From Maribellus luteus (GTDB taxonomy: Bacteria; Bacteroidota; Bacteroidia; Bacteroidales; Prolixibacteraceae): a stretch of 64,000 bases of DNA. The notes under the pieces were generated by a model. That model ran no database searches. It saw only the letters and a program-made list of their open reading frames with translations, and was not told the DNA's origin. Of this stretch, positions 9,113 through 18,603 are shown in pieces. Each line of letters starts with the position of its first letter. Position 1 is the stretch's first letter. The translations under genes were made by a program, and so were the position numbers. Where the stretch lies: the NCBI RefSeq assembly GCF_003576475.1, contig NZ_QWGR01000011.1, positions 1 through 64,000 of the forward strand, given 5' to 3'.

Positions 9113-9931
9113 TTATTGCTCTATTTCAGGTTGCAAGGCCACAAAACTTTGCGTTAAGGTATCGGGAGTAACCTGCCAAAGCCTGAATCCGAAAGGCCTT
9201 TTGTCAAAATTTACGCTGGTTGTTTCACCGCTAAGCAATTGGATGTTTTCGTACTGATTAACAGTTAACTGGTGCGTGTGTCCCGAAAGGTAAGCACGAA
9301 CGTTGTTTTGCTGAAACAAGTCAAGTAACTCCTGTCTTTTGGCCAATGGCAGATTAAAATAAGCCTCCTCTTCATCGGGAGTTTTGGAGTACAGCGGATA
9401 ATGTCCGATAACAACCACGGGTTGCTTTTTAAGCCCCTGGTTTTTCAGCGTTTCTTTAAACCAGAGGTCGTGCTTTTCTGATTCATTTTCCACATTTGCT
9501 TTCCATAATTGCGAATTGGTCACAATAAATGAATAGCCCTTGTTTTCAAATTCAAAATAATCTTTTCCGATCGTTTCGCGGTAATAACTCAGACTTGTGC
9601 TGTTGGGTGTATTTTGAACGTCATGGTTTCCCGGGGCAACATAGCAGGGCATTGTGAGGCCCGCCATAACCTCTTTAAAGTCCGAAAACGAACTGTCGTT
9701 GGGTATATTCACAAGGTCGCCACATATCACCACAAAATCAGGATTGAGTTCATTGATTTGCTTCACCGCCTGTTTGAATTTTTCTACATCCTGTTCATAG
9801 CCTTCAGGGTAAAATCCCAGCTGGGTGTCGCTTAGCTGAACAAACGAAAAGGGCTGCTGCTTTTTTTCTGCACAGGAAACAACAACGACAAATAGGGCAA
9901 GTAGCAGATAGTTATAGAATCGTGAAATCAT
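9113..9931 (-). CDS. Calcineurin-like metallophosphoesterase lipoprotein (CPPED1-like)
   Basis: I chose the ATG at 9931 rather than 9964 because it places a lipoprotein signal at the N-terminus (MISRFYNYLLLALFVVVVSC, with Cys20 lipidated). The mature protein carries the phosphoesterase motifs in order: QLSDTQLG, GDLVN, GNHDV, IGHYPLY and SGHTHQ. The first motif is D-x-Q instead of the usual D-x-H, as seen in the CPPED1-like branch. It is a two-metal phosphatase or phosphodiesterase facing the periplasm or cell surface; the substrate cannot be read from sequence. It is in the same orientation as the upstream aldehyde dehydrogenase gene, with a 99-bp gap. Confidence 0.85.
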   Translation of the reverse strand: MISRFYNYLLLALFVVVVSCAEKKQQPFSFVQLSDTQLGFYPEGYEQDVEKFKQAVKQINELNPDFVVICGDLVNIPNDSSFSDFKEVMAGLTMPCYVAPGNHDVQNTPNSTSLSYYRETIGKDYFEFENKGYSFIVTNSQLWKANVENESEKHDLWFKETLKNQGLKKQPVVVIGHYPLYSKTPDEEEAYFNLPLAKRQELLDLFQQNNVRAYLSGHTHQLTVNQYENIQLLSGETTSVNFDKRPFGFRLWQVTPDTLTQSFVALQPEIEQ

Positions 9932-10030
9932 GGTGCTTCTTTTATGTTTATAACCAAGTGGCAAAGAACGCCTATTTTATGGTTTCATCCACTGTTTTCA
10001 ATCAAAAAAGCAGACCATTCATGGTTATTT

Positions 10031-11404
10031 TTATTCGAAGAACCATTTAATCAGCTTCATTTTTTTCGCCGAGTAAGGAGCATATTTTATTCCGGGTTCA
10101 AGCCAGAATGGTTTATCCAGTATACTTTTGTAATGAGTAAATGTGTCAAATCCTGCTTTTCCGTGATAGCTTCCAATGCCGCTTAATCCAACTCCTCCGA
10201 ATGGAAGCTTACTGTTGGTCAATTGCATTAAACTGTCGTTTATTGCACCACCGCCAAAAGAGATTTCTTTTAGTAACTTATTAATCGTTTTTCTGTTTTT
10301 TGAGTAGATGTAGCAAGCCAAAGGTTTGGGCCTTTCTTTTACCCGATTTATTGCTTCGTCAAGGTCTGTATAGGATATTACTGGAAGGATTGGCCCAAAA
10401 ATTTCATCTTGCATTATTTCGTCCTTAAACGTGACGTTTTGCAAAATTGTGGGGCTGATAAATCTCTCTTGCCTGTTCGTTTTTCCACCGAAGAATACTT
10501 TATTATTGTCGATTAGCTTTGTAAGCCTGTCGAAATTGTTGGTATTGATTATCTGGGTATAATTCTCGGTTATTTCAGTTTCGTTGCTTTTATGGTATCG
10601 TTCAATTTCATTTTTCAATGCCTCCAGAAACTTTTGTTCTATCGATTTGTCAACTAAAATATAATCGGGTGCAACACAAGTTTGACCGGCGTTATAAAAT
10701 TTTGCCCAGGCAATTCTTTGGGCTGTAATTTTAATATCTGTATCAGCAAGTACAAAAGTTGGACTCTTCCCCCCAAGTTCAAGTGTAACAGGAGTTAAAT
10801 GTTTCGCTGCGGCCTGGTAAATTATTTTGCCAACAGGAATACTGCCGGTAAAGAATATTTTATCAAATCGGTATTCCAACAGCTCAGTTGTTTGTTTTAC
10901 GCCTCCTTCAATTACACAGAAATAATCGCTTGAAAAATTATCATTGATGATTTTAGCCATTGCTTCTGATGTTTTGGAAGGAAGTTCGCTTGGTTTTAAT
11001 AGTACTGTATTTCCTGCTGCAAGCGATGTTATTGCCGGCATTAACGAAAGTTGATACGGATAGTTCCAGGCACCGATAACCAATGTTGTTCCTAAAGGCT
11101 CCGGAATGATGTAACTTTTAGCAGGGAAATTGGCCAGCCCGGTTGATACTTTTTTCCGTTTGCTCCACTTTTTTATGTTTTTCACAAAAGTGTTTATTTC
11201 GTGATACAGCAATGACAGTTCAGAGCCATACGTTTCAAATTCTGACTTTCGGAAATCTTCGTAAATAGCGTTATAAAGTAGATCTTCGTTTTCTTTTAAA
11301 ATGCTTTTAATCTTTTTTAATTGCTCAATTCTAAAATCTAAACGCTTTGTTTGGTTTGAATTAAAAAAATCGTTTTGTCTGGCAATTATTTCGTTTATTT
11401 CCAT
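10031..11404 (-). CDS. NAD(P)-dependent aldehyde dehydrogenase (ALDH3-like)
   Basis: The 457-residue protein is an ALDH of the class-3 / coniferyl-aldehyde type. Visible motifs are the Rossmann-side WNYPYQLSLMPA, FTGSIPVGK, the general-base glutamate in LELGGKSP, and the catalytic cysteine in NAGQTCVAPDYILVD. The C-terminal SKLPFGGVGLSGIGSYHGK is diagnostic of the ALDH3 branch. A hydrophobic or basic tail (KKMKLIKWFFE) could touch membrane, as in fatty-aldehyde enzymes. It oxidises aldehydes to acids; medium- or long-chain substrates are likely but not proven. The methionine aminopeptidase gene lies 95 bp upstream in the same direction. Confidence 0.93.
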   Translation of the reverse strand: MEINEIIARQNDFFNSNQTKRLDFRIEQLKKIKSILKENEDLLYNAIYEDFRKSEFETYGSELSLLYHEINTFVKNIKKWSKRKKVSTGLANFPAKSYIIPEPLGTTLVIGAWNYPYQLSLMPAITSLAAGNTVLLKPSELPSKTSEAMAKIINDNFSSDYFCVIEGGVKQTTELLEYRFDKIFFTGSIPVGKIIYQAAAKHLTPVTLELGGKSPTFVLADTDIKITAQRIAWAKFYNAGQTCVAPDYILVDKSIEQKFLEALKNEIERYHKSNETEITENYTQIINTNNFDRLTKLIDNNKVFFGGKTNRQERFISPTILQNVTFKDEIMQDEIFGPILPVISYTDLDEAINRVKERPKPLACYIYSKNRKTINKLLKEISFGGGAINDSLMQLTNSKLPFGGVGLSGIGSYHGKAGFDTFTHYKSILDKPFWLEPGIKYAPYSAKKMKLIKWFFE

Positions 11405-11499
11405 GTCTGGTTTTTGTCTTGGTTTATTAGCTGCAGCAGTTTTTATTTTTTAGGTGCGCGTTTGGTTGCAGTTTCCTTATCTGGCTTGAATTTCGTTTA

Positions 11500-12264
11500 T
11501 TAATTCCAAATCCCATTCATTTTTGTCAAAATTATAGGTTTTTTATCTGTTACCACAATGGTATGTTCATGCTGCGCCATATATCCACCTCTGTCACCAA
11601 CCATTGTCCAGCCGTCATTCAAGGTATCAGCATAAGTAGATGTTGTTGCAATAAATGTTTCTATCGCAATTACTGAGTTTTTCCTAAATCTTCTTTGGTC
11701 AAACCTGTTTCTGTAATTAAGCAATTCATCTGGTTGTTCGTGAAGACTTCTGCCAATTCCATGTCCTCCCAGGTTTTTAATCACTTTGTAACCTCTTTTT
11801 CTTGCTTCGCTTTCCATTAAGTGTCCGATGTCCGAAATTCGCACGCCACTTTTTATGTTGTCAATAGCCGCTTTTAAAATATGTTTGGACGCATTCACTA
11901 ATCCCTGGTGTTGATTGATGTCTTCTCCCAAAACGAATGAACTTCCGTTGTCTGCCCAGAATCCATTTAACTCAGCAGAAACATCAATGTTTATTAAATC
12001 GCCTGTTTTCAAACTTCTCCTGTCAGATGGGATCCCGTGGCAAAACTCCTTATTAATGCTAATACAATTATACCCCGGAAAACCATAAGTAAGTTTAGGT
12101 GCTGATTTGGCTCCAAACCGGGAAAGTATCTTTGCCCCCTGTTCATCAAGTTCTTTCGTTGTCATGCCCGGTTCAGCAAATTTTATCATTTCTTTTAATG
12201 TGTAAGCAACCGCTTCGCTTGCTTTTTGCATTCCAGCCAATTCTTTTTTTGTTGTTATGGTCAT
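11500..12264 (-). CDS. map: Methionine aminopeptidase type I
   Basis: This 254-residue protein has the pita-bread fold that removes initiator methionine from nascent proteins. The five metal ligands are visible: the two aspartates in NIDVSAELNGFWADNGSSF, the histidine in GGHGIGRSLHE, and the glutamates in VIAIETF and QHEHTIVV. It begins MTITTKKELAGMQKASEAVA, without the N-terminal zinc-finger extension of some type I enzymes. It is not next to ribosomal protein genes, where the main map copy of Bacteroidota usually sits. It may therefore be a second, accessory copy, which is an inference. Confidence 0.92.
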   Translation of the reverse strand: MTITTKKELAGMQKASEAVAYTLKEMIKFAEPGMTTKELDEQGAKILSRFGAKSAPKLTYGFPGYNCISINKEFCHGIPSDRRSLKTGDLINIDVSAELNGFWADNGSSFVLGEDINQHQGLVNASKHILKAAIDNIKSGVRISDIGHLMESEARKRGYKVIKNLGGHGIGRSLHEQPDELLNYRNRFDQRRFRKNSVIAIETFIATTSTYADTLNDGWTMVGDRGGYMAQHEHTIVVTDKKPIILTKMNGIWN

Positions 12265-12453
12265 ATGTACTTATGTTTTTTAGCTAAACATTTTTACAGC
12301 GTGGGTGGTTCTTGCCCTGACGGTTTGATGTATGGAAAGTAACGGATTTTTTGACACTACCTGTCCGATTGATACTGGTCTTAAATTTATAAAATTCACT
12401 TTCGTTAAAACATGAAAGCACTACTTTTTATAACCGTAGTTGTGTTTTCGTAC

Positions 12454-13242
12454 TTATTTCACGATGTAATTTGTGGGCGTTTTTCCAAAGTGTTTTTTAA
12501 AAGTAGCTATAAAGGAACTGACGTTTTCATAGCCTAACTCAAATGCAATTTCTTTAACACTCTTCTTTTCTCCTAATTGCTTAACGGCTTCCATTAATTT
12601 CAAACGCATCTTCCAATCTCCAAAACTCATCCCTAGTTCTTTATGAAATAACCTTGAAAGCGTTCTTGGACTTACGAATGCTTTACCTGCATAGTAATCA
12701 ATCGTGTGTTTCCCCGACAAATCATTCATTAGGGCATCCAGTACGATCTTTATTCTTTTGTCTTGGCTGGTTGGGAGAAAAGTTTTGCTGGGTGTCAAAG
12801 TAGAGAGTTCATCCAGAAAGACCTCTATAATTCTACTATGTTGTTGAGTAAGAATGTTAGGATTGGAAAAGGATATTATTTTTTCTAAAAGGCTGGTTAA
12901 AAAGCCCGAAGGTTCAAAGGCGAAACTATTCTTTGGTAAGTTATGCAGTTTCGACTCATCTATAAATGCGGTAACTACTTTTACATTGTTGGGGAAATAA
13001 ACCTGATGTTCTTCGTTGCTGGCAATCCAAACGCCTTGTAATGAATTAACTATCCAAATATTATTTTTTGTCACAACCTCCATAATACCGGAACTGCATG
13101 ATATGATTTGAGCTCTCGGGTGTGCATGCGAATTTGCACATTTAGCATTCTGTATCTCTTCCGAATAGGTGGCAACTGGTCGTAATGCGTTTATCTCAAA
13201 ACCATGGTCTATTTCAAGATCTGTCTTATAATCAGTATTCAT
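12454..13242 (-). CDS. AraC-family transcriptional regulator with cupin sensor domain
   Basis: This 262-residue protein has an N-terminal cupin-like half containing the HAHPRAQII metal-type motif and GVWIASNEEHQVYFP. The C-terminal pair of helix-turn-helix motifs is AraC type (FVSPRTLSRLFHKELG, then VKEIAFELGYENVSSF). Such proteins resemble the YdeC/NimR group that controls exporters or enzymes for small molecules. It is divergent from a SAM methyltransferase 68 bp away and probably controls that gene. A perfect TAnnTTTG box lies only 5 bp before the start codon, which would give an almost leaderless mRNA. Confidence 0.9.
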   Translation of the reverse strand: MNTDYKTDLEIDHGFEINALRPVATYSEEIQNAKCANSHAHPRAQIISCSSGIMEVVTKNNIWIVNSLQGVWIASNEEHQVYFPNNVKVVTAFIDESKLHNLPKNSFAFEPSGFLTSLLEKIISFSNPNILTQQHSRIIEVFLDELSTLTPSKTFLPTSQDKRIKIVLDALMNDLSGKHTIDYYAGKAFVSPRTLSRLFHKELGMSFGDWKMRLKLMEAVKQLGEKKSVKEIAFELGYENVSSFIATFKKHFGKTPTNYIVK

Positions 13243-13246
13243 TGTC

Positions 13247-13254
13247 CAAATATA
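13247..13254 (-). promoter_or_regulatory. -7 promoter box (TATATTTG) for the AraC gene
   Basis: The minus strand reads TATATTTG, an exact TAnnTTTG match. It sits 5 bp upstream of the ATG at 13242, so the predicted start point falls at or next to the start codon. No clear -33 TTTG is seen. Confidence 0.35.
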
Positions 13255-13310
13255 GCAATTAGGACTTTGGCGGAAGTTCTGAAATTTGTTGAAAATTAAA
13301 ATATTGGATT

Positions 13311-14066
13311 ATGAACACTCAAAATCACCACAAAAACATTGTAGAGCAATTCACAAAACAAGCAAGCGGATACTCGTCGATACGCTCGCATAGCGATTCT
13401 TTAGAGAAGCTGATAGCACTATCTTCCGCATCCAGGAAAGATGATGTTTTGGATATTGCATGCGGGTCGGGCATTGTTTCTTGCGAGTTTGCGAAATACA
13501 CCAGGCATGTAACAGGCATTGATATGACTCAGGGAATGCTTGATGAAGCAAAGAAATTACAGTTGAAACAGAATATTAAAAATATTACCTGGCAAATGGG
13601 GGATGTGGAAAACTTACCCTATGATGACGGGAGCTTTTCAATTGTTGTTTCAAGATTCGGCTTCCATCATTTTTTAAATCCTTTCAAAGTTTTGTCTGAA
13701 ATGAAAAGGGTCTGTAAACCTGGCGGGATAGTTATAGTTGTTGATGTGTCTTTACCAGATTCCAAAATTAAAAAGTATAATGAAATGGAAAAGAACAGGG
13801 ATTGTTCTCACGTAGCTGCCCTTTCGCTGACCGAATTTACTGTTCTTTTTGAAAAGGTGGGTTTCAAAAACCTGAATACCGATTTCTATTCTATGCGAAT
13901 TGGACTCAAAGAACAACTTGAGGCTTCGTTTCCAAGTGACTCAGAGGCTTTGAAAGGCATGATTATCGCTGATGCTGGTGTAAATGACTTAGGGATAAAT
14001 GTTACAAAGACAAACGATGAGTATAGTTTACATTATCCAATTCATATCTTCTCGGCAAACAATTGA
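13311..14066 (+). CDS. Class I SAM-dependent methyltransferase (UbiE/Methyltransf_11 type)
   Basis: This 251-residue protein shows the SAM-binding motifs in order: motif I VLDIACGSGIVSCEFA, the acidic loop GIDMTQGMLDEA, motif II MGDVENLPYDDGSFSIVVSR, and the post-II FHHFLNPFKVLSEMKRV. It is typical of small-molecule C-, O- or As-methyltransferases. It lacks the C-terminal regions that mark ubiquinone/menaquinone UbiE, so it is probably not the respiratory-quinone enzyme. Its substrate is unknown. It is divergent from a cupin-AraC regulator and followed by a terminator, so it forms a one-gene regulon with that regulator. Confidence 0.88.
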   Translation: MNTQNHHKNIVEQFTKQASGYSSIRSHSDSLEKLIALSSASRKDDVLDIACGSGIVSCEFAKYTRHVTGIDMTQGMLDEAKKLQLKQNIKNITWQMGDVENLPYDDGSFSIVVSRFGFHHFLNPFKVLSEMKRVCKPGGIVIVVDVSLPDSKIKKYNEMEKNRDCSHVAALSLTEFTVLFEKVGFKNLNTDFYSMRIGLKEQLEASFPSDSEALKGMIIADAGVNDLGINVTKTNDEYSLHYPIHIFSANN

Positions 14067-14075
14067 TACATCCTT

Positions 14076-14104
14076 AATGCCCTTTAAATTGAAGGGCATT
14101 TTTC
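14076..14104 (+). terminator. Rho-independent terminator of methyltransferase gene
   Basis: AATGCCCTT (14076-14084) pairs with AAGGGCATT (14092-14100), with a 7-nt loop. The run continues as TTT after the stem. It lies 10 bp after the stop codon. Confidence 0.75.
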
Positions 14105-14258
14105 GGCATGAAGCACGATGGTCGCTTGTATGTGGCGGGTGATAGTCCGCCATATTGCAAATTGTTGTGTGCAGTTTTGTTCTACCGGCAGGAAAAAGAG
14201 AGCTAGGAGTTTTTGATTTTTTGCCCTAACTTAATTGGAAACAATACATTGAAAGAAA

Positions 14259-15122
14259 ATGCTCGATCTTCATTCATTTATCCGGAATAACAATTTCTAC
14301 AAAAAGCTGATCATCGACGACCTCTTGTTTGTCGAGTACAAATGCATGGCCGAAGAAACGAAGGCGGGTATTTGGTCGGATACCAATTATTTTGTGTTTG
14401 TAACCAGTGGTAAAAAAATGTGGCGCAGCATTTACAACGATTATGTGGTGCAAACCGGCGATTCGTTGTTTGTGCGAAAAGGCGCCAACTTGGTGCATCA
14501 GTATTTCGAAGAGCAGTACTGCGCGTTAATGGTGTTTATCCCCGACGATTTCATCACAAAATTCACCAGCCGTTTTTCCAGTGCTATCCGAAGCTTACCG
14601 CAGCAGGTAGCTGAACCCGACTCGGTAATCCGTGTTCAGCTCGACGAATACCTGGAAGCCTACGTAAATTCGCTGGCCACTTTTTTGGGTGCCCAGTTGC
14701 TTCCCGATAAGAATCTGCTGATCCATAAATTCGAGGAATTGCTGTTGAATATTTTTACGCGTCCCTTGCACACCGAGGTGGCCCGTTACCTGAATTCACT
14801 CAATAAAGACCAAAGCACACAACTTCGGCAGGTAATGGAAGAGAATTTTGCCTACAACCTGAAACTGGAACAGTTTGCAACGCTTTGCAACATGAGCCTG
14901 AGTTCGTTTAAACGGGTGTTTAACTCGGTTTACGGCACATCGCCGGGGAAGTGGCTCACCCAAAAAAGGCTCGACTTTGCAGCGCATCTGCTGCTAACTT
15001 CGGACAAATCGGTTGGGCAAATTTCGTTCGACTGTGGATTTGAAGAGCCTTCAAGTTTTATCCGTGTATTCAAACAAAAATTTAACTGCACCCCGCTTCA
15101 GTACCGTTCGGTAAAAGCGTGA
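14259..15122 (+). CDS. AraC-family transcriptional regulator upstream of OsmC gene
   Basis: The 287-residue protein has an N-terminal cupin-like sensor (residues 1-170, with GDSLFVRKGANLVHQYF). The C-terminal double helix-turn-helix is of AraC type: LEQFATLCNMSLSSFKRVF and VGQISFDCGFEEPSSFIRVF, ending KFNCTPLQYR. It resembles the ExsA/YesN-like branch. The OsmC-family gene follows 167 bp downstream on the same strand with its own promoter box, so it is the probable target. The inducer is unknown; a link to oxidative or electrophile stress is guessed from the target. Confidence 0.9.
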   Translation: MLDLHSFIRNNNFYKKLIIDDLLFVEYKCMAEETKAGIWSDTNYFVFVTSGKKMWRSIYNDYVVQTGDSLFVRKGANLVHQYFEEQYCALMVFIPDDFITKFTSRFSSAIRSLPQQVAEPDSVIRVQLDEYLEAYVNSLATFLGAQLLPDKNLLIHKFEELLLNIFTRPLHTEVARYLNSLNKDQSTQLRQVMEENFAYNLKLEQFATLCNMSLSSFKRVFNSVYGTSPGKWLTQKRLDFAAHLLLTSDKSVGQISFDCGFEEPSSFIRVFKQKFNCTPLQYRSVKA

Positions 15123-15244
15123 TGACCATTTTTTTCTTCCGTTTTTTGCTAAAAAACAATCGTGAAATACGGTAAAAAGTACATTTGGACTTTTCTGCCG
15201 ATTTTGTGAACCGCTGTGCCTACCTGCTGCCTGTTGTCGCAACC

Positions 15245-15252
15245 TATCTTTG
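15245..15252 (+). promoter_or_regulatory. -7 promoter box (TATCTTTG) of second OsmC gene
   Basis: This is an exact TAnnTTTG match 37 bp before the start codon at 15290. No TTTG is visible at the -33 position, which suits a promoter that needs an activator such as the upstream AraC protein. Confidence 0.5.
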
Positions 15253-15289
15253 CATTGTACTTAATTATTAACCATAAAAACAAATAAAA

Positions 15290-15844
15290 ATGGAAACAGC
15301 AGTAAAAACAGTAAACGGATTCAGCACTGAAGGAATCATGAACACAGTAGCAGCCATTCAGGGGAATCCTGAAGTATCAAAATTTGAATTGCGTGCCACC
15401 AACACCTGGATTTCGGGCGGACACAACCGAAGTTTTGTGCAGGGATTTTACGGCGCCTGCCAGGAAGACACTTCGCGGGAAACTCCGTTTGTTTTCGACA
15501 ACGACGAACCACCGGTTTTGCTGGGAGAGAACAAAGGTGCCAATCCCGGCGAAATATTACTACACGGTTTGCTTGCGTGCATGACCACGGCAATGGTTTT
15601 GCTGGCAGCAGGAAAAGGAATTGAAGTTGCAGCGGTTTCTTCCAGCATCGAAGGCGATGTGGATGTGCAGGGATTTTTGGGAATGAACCCCGAAATTCCA
15701 AAGGAATTCAGCCAAATTCGCGTGAAGTTCAACATTGAAGGTGCTTCCGAAGAAGAAAAAGAACAGCTACTCAGCTTTGCCAAACAGTCGCCGGTGTTTA
15801 ACACGCTGATCAACCCAACCGATGTTCAGGTTGCAGTGAGCTAA
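15290..15844 (+). CDS. OsmC-family protein (second of two)
   Basis: This 184-residue OsmC-fold protein belongs to the longer OsmC branch with an N-terminal extension. The conserved first cysteine is in LLHGLLACMTT (Cys97). The second, usually in a C-P motif, is again serine (FAKQSPVFNTL, Ser167). Both OsmC proteins in this window thus share the one-cysteine arrangement while differing in length and in most of their sequence. It may react with thiol or electrophilic compounds rather than act as a two-cysteine peroxidase; this is an inference. It has its own -7 box and terminator and follows an AraC regulator. Confidence 0.9.
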   Translation: METAVKTVNGFSTEGIMNTVAAIQGNPEVSKFELRATNTWISGGHNRSFVQGFYGACQEDTSRETPFVFDNDEPPVLLGENKGANPGEILLHGLLACMTTAMVLLAAGKGIEVAAVSSSIEGDVDVQGFLGMNPEIPKEFSQIRVKFNIEGASEEEKEQLLSFAKQSPVFNTLINPTDVQVAVS

Positions 15845-15885
15845 AACTTCATGGTTATAAAGAATGATGCATTCTTGGATGGATG

Positions 15886-15917
15886 AAAAACCTCGCAGTA
15901 AAATGCGGGGTTTTTTG
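15886..15917 (+). terminator. Rho-independent terminator of second OsmC gene
   Basis: A-rich DNA and CCTCGCA (15891-15897) pair with TGCGGGG (15904-15910) around a 6-nt loop, with one G·T pair, followed by TTTTTTG. Between this and 16157 I see no gene. Confidence 0.8.
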
Positions 15918-16156
15918 TTGCATTCAGGTCTTTTTTTTCGGAAGATAATGGTCCCGGAAAGTTGATTTATTAACGCTGCCAAAAACTGAATCTTGGAAGA
16001 CCGTATTATTCGTTGTAAAAACACAGGCATTTGTTTCAAAAAACAGCAAACTTTCACTAACTTTTTTACAGAATAAAAGACCCGAAAGTATTGTTAATTT
16101 ATACTGAATCAGGAAGAAACAGTAGGTGCAAAGCTTTAGCAATTCAATCTAAGATT

Positions 16157-16164
16157 TATCTTTG
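16157..16164 (+). promoter_or_regulatory. -7 promoter box (TATCTTTG) of hppA
   Basis: This is an exact TAnnTTTG match. A TTTA at 16135-16138, 18 bp upstream, may be a partial -33 element. The predicted start near 16171 leaves a leader of about 115 nt before the hppA ATG at 16285. Confidence 0.55.
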
Positions 16165-16284
16165 TCTTAGGAACCGGAGGAAAGAAACTGACCACTGCCC
16201 GTCGAAAAACAGGGTGGTTGCAATCATATAATATTACATTGAAATCTAAACCGTAACAGTGTTACACTAAAAATTTATCATCTT

Positions 16285-18579
16285 ATGAACAGTATTTTTA
16301 TTCTAGTACCCATCGCCTCCATTCTGGCGCTGGTGTTTGCCTGGATTTTCTTCAAATCGATGATGAAGAATTCGGAAGGTACCGACCGGATGAAAGAAAT
16401 TGCCCAGTACGTTCGCGACGGTGCAATGGCTTACCTGAAGCGTCAGTACAAAGTAGTGGGAATCGTATTTGTGGTTCTGTTCATACTACTTTCCATTATG
16501 GCTTTTTTCAAAGTCCAAAACCCGTTTGTCCCGATTGCATTTATTACCGGGGGTTTCTTCTCGGGCCTTTGTGGTTTCCTGGGTATGAAAACCGCTACGT
16601 TTGCATCGGCACGTACTGCTCACGGAGCTTCGCAGTCGCTCAATAAAGGCTTGCAGGTAGCTTTCCGAAGTGGCGCCGTTATGGGACTTGTGGTAGTGGG
16701 TTTTGCGCTTCTCGATATTGCAGCCTGGTATTTATTTTTAAGTGAGATCGTTTTTACCCCGGAGCATATGACCAGTGGTCTGCACTTTTTGGGGCTTGAA
16801 TTTGTTCATGCCGGAACTACCGAACATCAGAAACTGGTGGAGATTACAACTACCATGCTTACCTTCGGAATGGGTGCTTCTACCCAGGCCTTGTTTGCAC
16901 GTGTAGGCGGTGGTATTTACACCAAAGCGGCTGATGTGGGCGCCGACCTCGTGGGGAAAGTGGAAGCCGGTATTCCGGAAGACGACCCGCGTAACCCTGC
17001 TACCATTGCCGATAACGTGGGTGATAACGTGGGTGATGTGGCCGGTATGGGGGCCGACCTTTACGAATCGTATGCCGGTTCTATCCTGGCAACTGCCGCA
17101 TTGGGTGCCGCACTTCCTGCCATTGCGCTCGAGAAAACAGGCATAACCGCCATCCAGGCAGTTACTGCTCCAATGATTGTGGCTGCAATGGGTATCATCC
17201 TTTCCATTGTCGGAATTTACATGGTACGTACCAAAGAATCGGCTACCCAGAAAAACCTGTTGAACGCCTTGTTGCTGGGAACCGGTGGTAGTTCGGTGCT
17301 TATTTTGCTGGCCATGGTGGGCTTGGCTTACACAGGCTGGATTACCTGGGGTGTTTTTGGCGCGGTGGTAATTGGTTTGGCTGCCGGTGTTATCATTGGT
17401 CAGGCTACCGAATATTATACATCAGATGAATACGGCCCGACAAAGGGTATTGCTAAACAAGCGCAGCAGGGACCTGCCACTACCATTATTGATGGGATTG
17501 CTGTGGGAATGGGCTCTACCTGGATTCCGGTGGTAACCATCGTGCTTGGAATTATGGGGGCTTTCTGGGCTGCCGGAGGTGGCAGTGAGTTTGCAATGGG
17601 CGTTTACGGAATTGGTTTTGCCGCTGTAGGTATGCTTTCTACGCTGGGAATTACTTTGGCAACCGATGCTTTTGGCCCGATTGCTGACAACGCTGGAGGT
17701 AATGCCGAAATGTCTGAACTGCCGAAAGAAGTTCGTGAACGCACCGACGCTCTCGATATGCTGGGTAACACAACCGCTGCAACCGGTAAAGGTTTTGCCA
17801 TTGGTTCGGCTGCATTGACTGCCATGGCGCTGATTTCTGCTTACATGGAAGAAGTGCGTTTGTGGTTTGGAAAAATTGCCAAAGCAGGTGAAGGCTTTAT
17901 TACAAAAGGTGAATACATTTTCTACAACGATGTGGCACCGGCCGTTCACGACGGAATGAAAGCGGTGAAAATATCGGCTGCCTCGGTAAAAGATTTCTCG
18001 GCAGCTTACGACATCACGCTGTTTAACCCCTTGTTTCTGGGCGGGCTTTTTCTTGGATCGATGATGGCCTTCCTGTTTAGTGCCATGACCATGAAAGCCG
18101 TTGGCCGGGCTGCCGGTGCAATGGTGGAAGAAGTACGTCGCCAGTTCCGTGAGATCAAAGGTATCCTGGATGGAACAGGAACTCCGGAATATGCAAAGTG
18201 TGTGGAAATTTCGACCAAAGGTGCACAGCGCGAAATGTTGGTGCCTTCGCTGGTGGCCATAATCGTGCCGGTAATTGTAGGTGCTGCCATGGGCGTAGCC
18301 GGTGTTATTGGTTTGCTGGCCGGTGGTCTTACAGCTGGTTTCACACTGGCCGTATTTATGAACAATGCCGGTGGTGCGTGGGATAATGCCAAGAAATTCA
18401 TCGAAAAAGGAAACTACGGCGGTAAAGGCAGCGAAGCACACAAAGCGGGTGTTGTAGGTGATACTGTTGGTGATCCTTTTAAAGATACTTCAGGTCCTTC
18501 ATTGAACATCCTGATCAAATTAATGACAATGGTTTCAGTAGTAATGGCCGGGTTAACGGTAACATTAAGTTTGCTGTAA
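16285..18579 (+). CDS. hppA: Membrane-bound ion-pumping pyrophosphatase, K+-dependent type
   Basis: The 764-residue polytopic protein couples hydrolysis of pyrophosphate to pumping of Na+ and/or H+ across the inner membrane. The substrate loop is clear: [20 protein letters not shown] and [18 protein letters not shown]. The ion-gate region [11 protein letters not shown] and the C-terminal [17 protein letters not shown] are also present. The K+-dependence signature [10 protein letters not shown] has Ala and Gly where K+-independent pumps carry Lys and Thr, so it should need K+. K+-dependent pumps of Bacteroides have been reported to carry Na+ together with H+; sequence alone does not decide between Na+, H+ and both. 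It sits alone between its promoter and a terminator. Confidence 0.96.
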   Translation: MNSIFILVPIASILALVFAWIFFKSMMKNSEGTDRMKEIAQYVRDGAMAYLKRQYKVVGIVFVVLFILLSIMAFFKVQNPFVPIAFITGGFFSGLCGFLGMKTATFASARTAHGASQSLNKGLQVAFRSGAVMGLVVVGFALLDIAAWYLFLSEIVFTPEHMTSGLHFLGLEFVHAGTTEHQKLVEITTTMLTFGMGASTQALFARVGGGIYTKAADVGADLVGKVEAGIPEDDPRNPATIADNVGDNVGDVAGMGADLYESYAGSILATAALGAALPAIALEKTGITAIQAVTAPMIVAAMGIILSIVGIYMVRTKESATQKNLLNALLLGTGGSSVLILLAMVGLAYTGWITWGVFGAVVIGLAAGVIIGQATEYYTSDEYGPTKGIAKQAQQGPATTIIDGIAVGMGSTWIPVVTIVLGIMGAFWAAGGGSEFAMGVYGIGFAAVGMLSTLGITLATDAFGPIADNAGGNAEMSELPKEVRERTDALDMLGNTTAATGKGFAIGSAALTAMALISAYMEEVRLWFGKIAKAGEGFITKGEYIFYNDVAPAVHDGMKAVKISAASVKDFSAAYDITLFNPLFLGGLFLGSMMAFLFSAMTMKAVGRAAGAMVEEVRRQFREIKGILDGTGTPEYAKCVEISTKGAQREMLVPSLVAIIVPVIVGAAMGVAGVIGLLAGGLTAGFTLAVFMNNAGGAWDNAKKFIEKGNYGGKGSEAHKAGVVGDTVGDPFKDTSGPSLNILIKLMTMVSVVMAGLTVTLSLL

Positions 18580-18603
18580 AAGCATTTTAAATAACGATAG
18601 CAG

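Noticed and set aside
15767-16142. Two minus-strand frames of 72-96 codons
   Set aside because: One overlaps the OsmC gene and its terminator, and both lack any recognisable feature.
16190-16230. Riboswitch-like structure in the hppA leader
   Set aside because: ACCACTGCCC / GGGTGGT gives only a weak, bulged stem with no known aptamer motif.
17422-18441. 339-codon minus-strand frame
   Set aside because: Antisense shadow of hppA with a His/Arg-rich nonsense composition.
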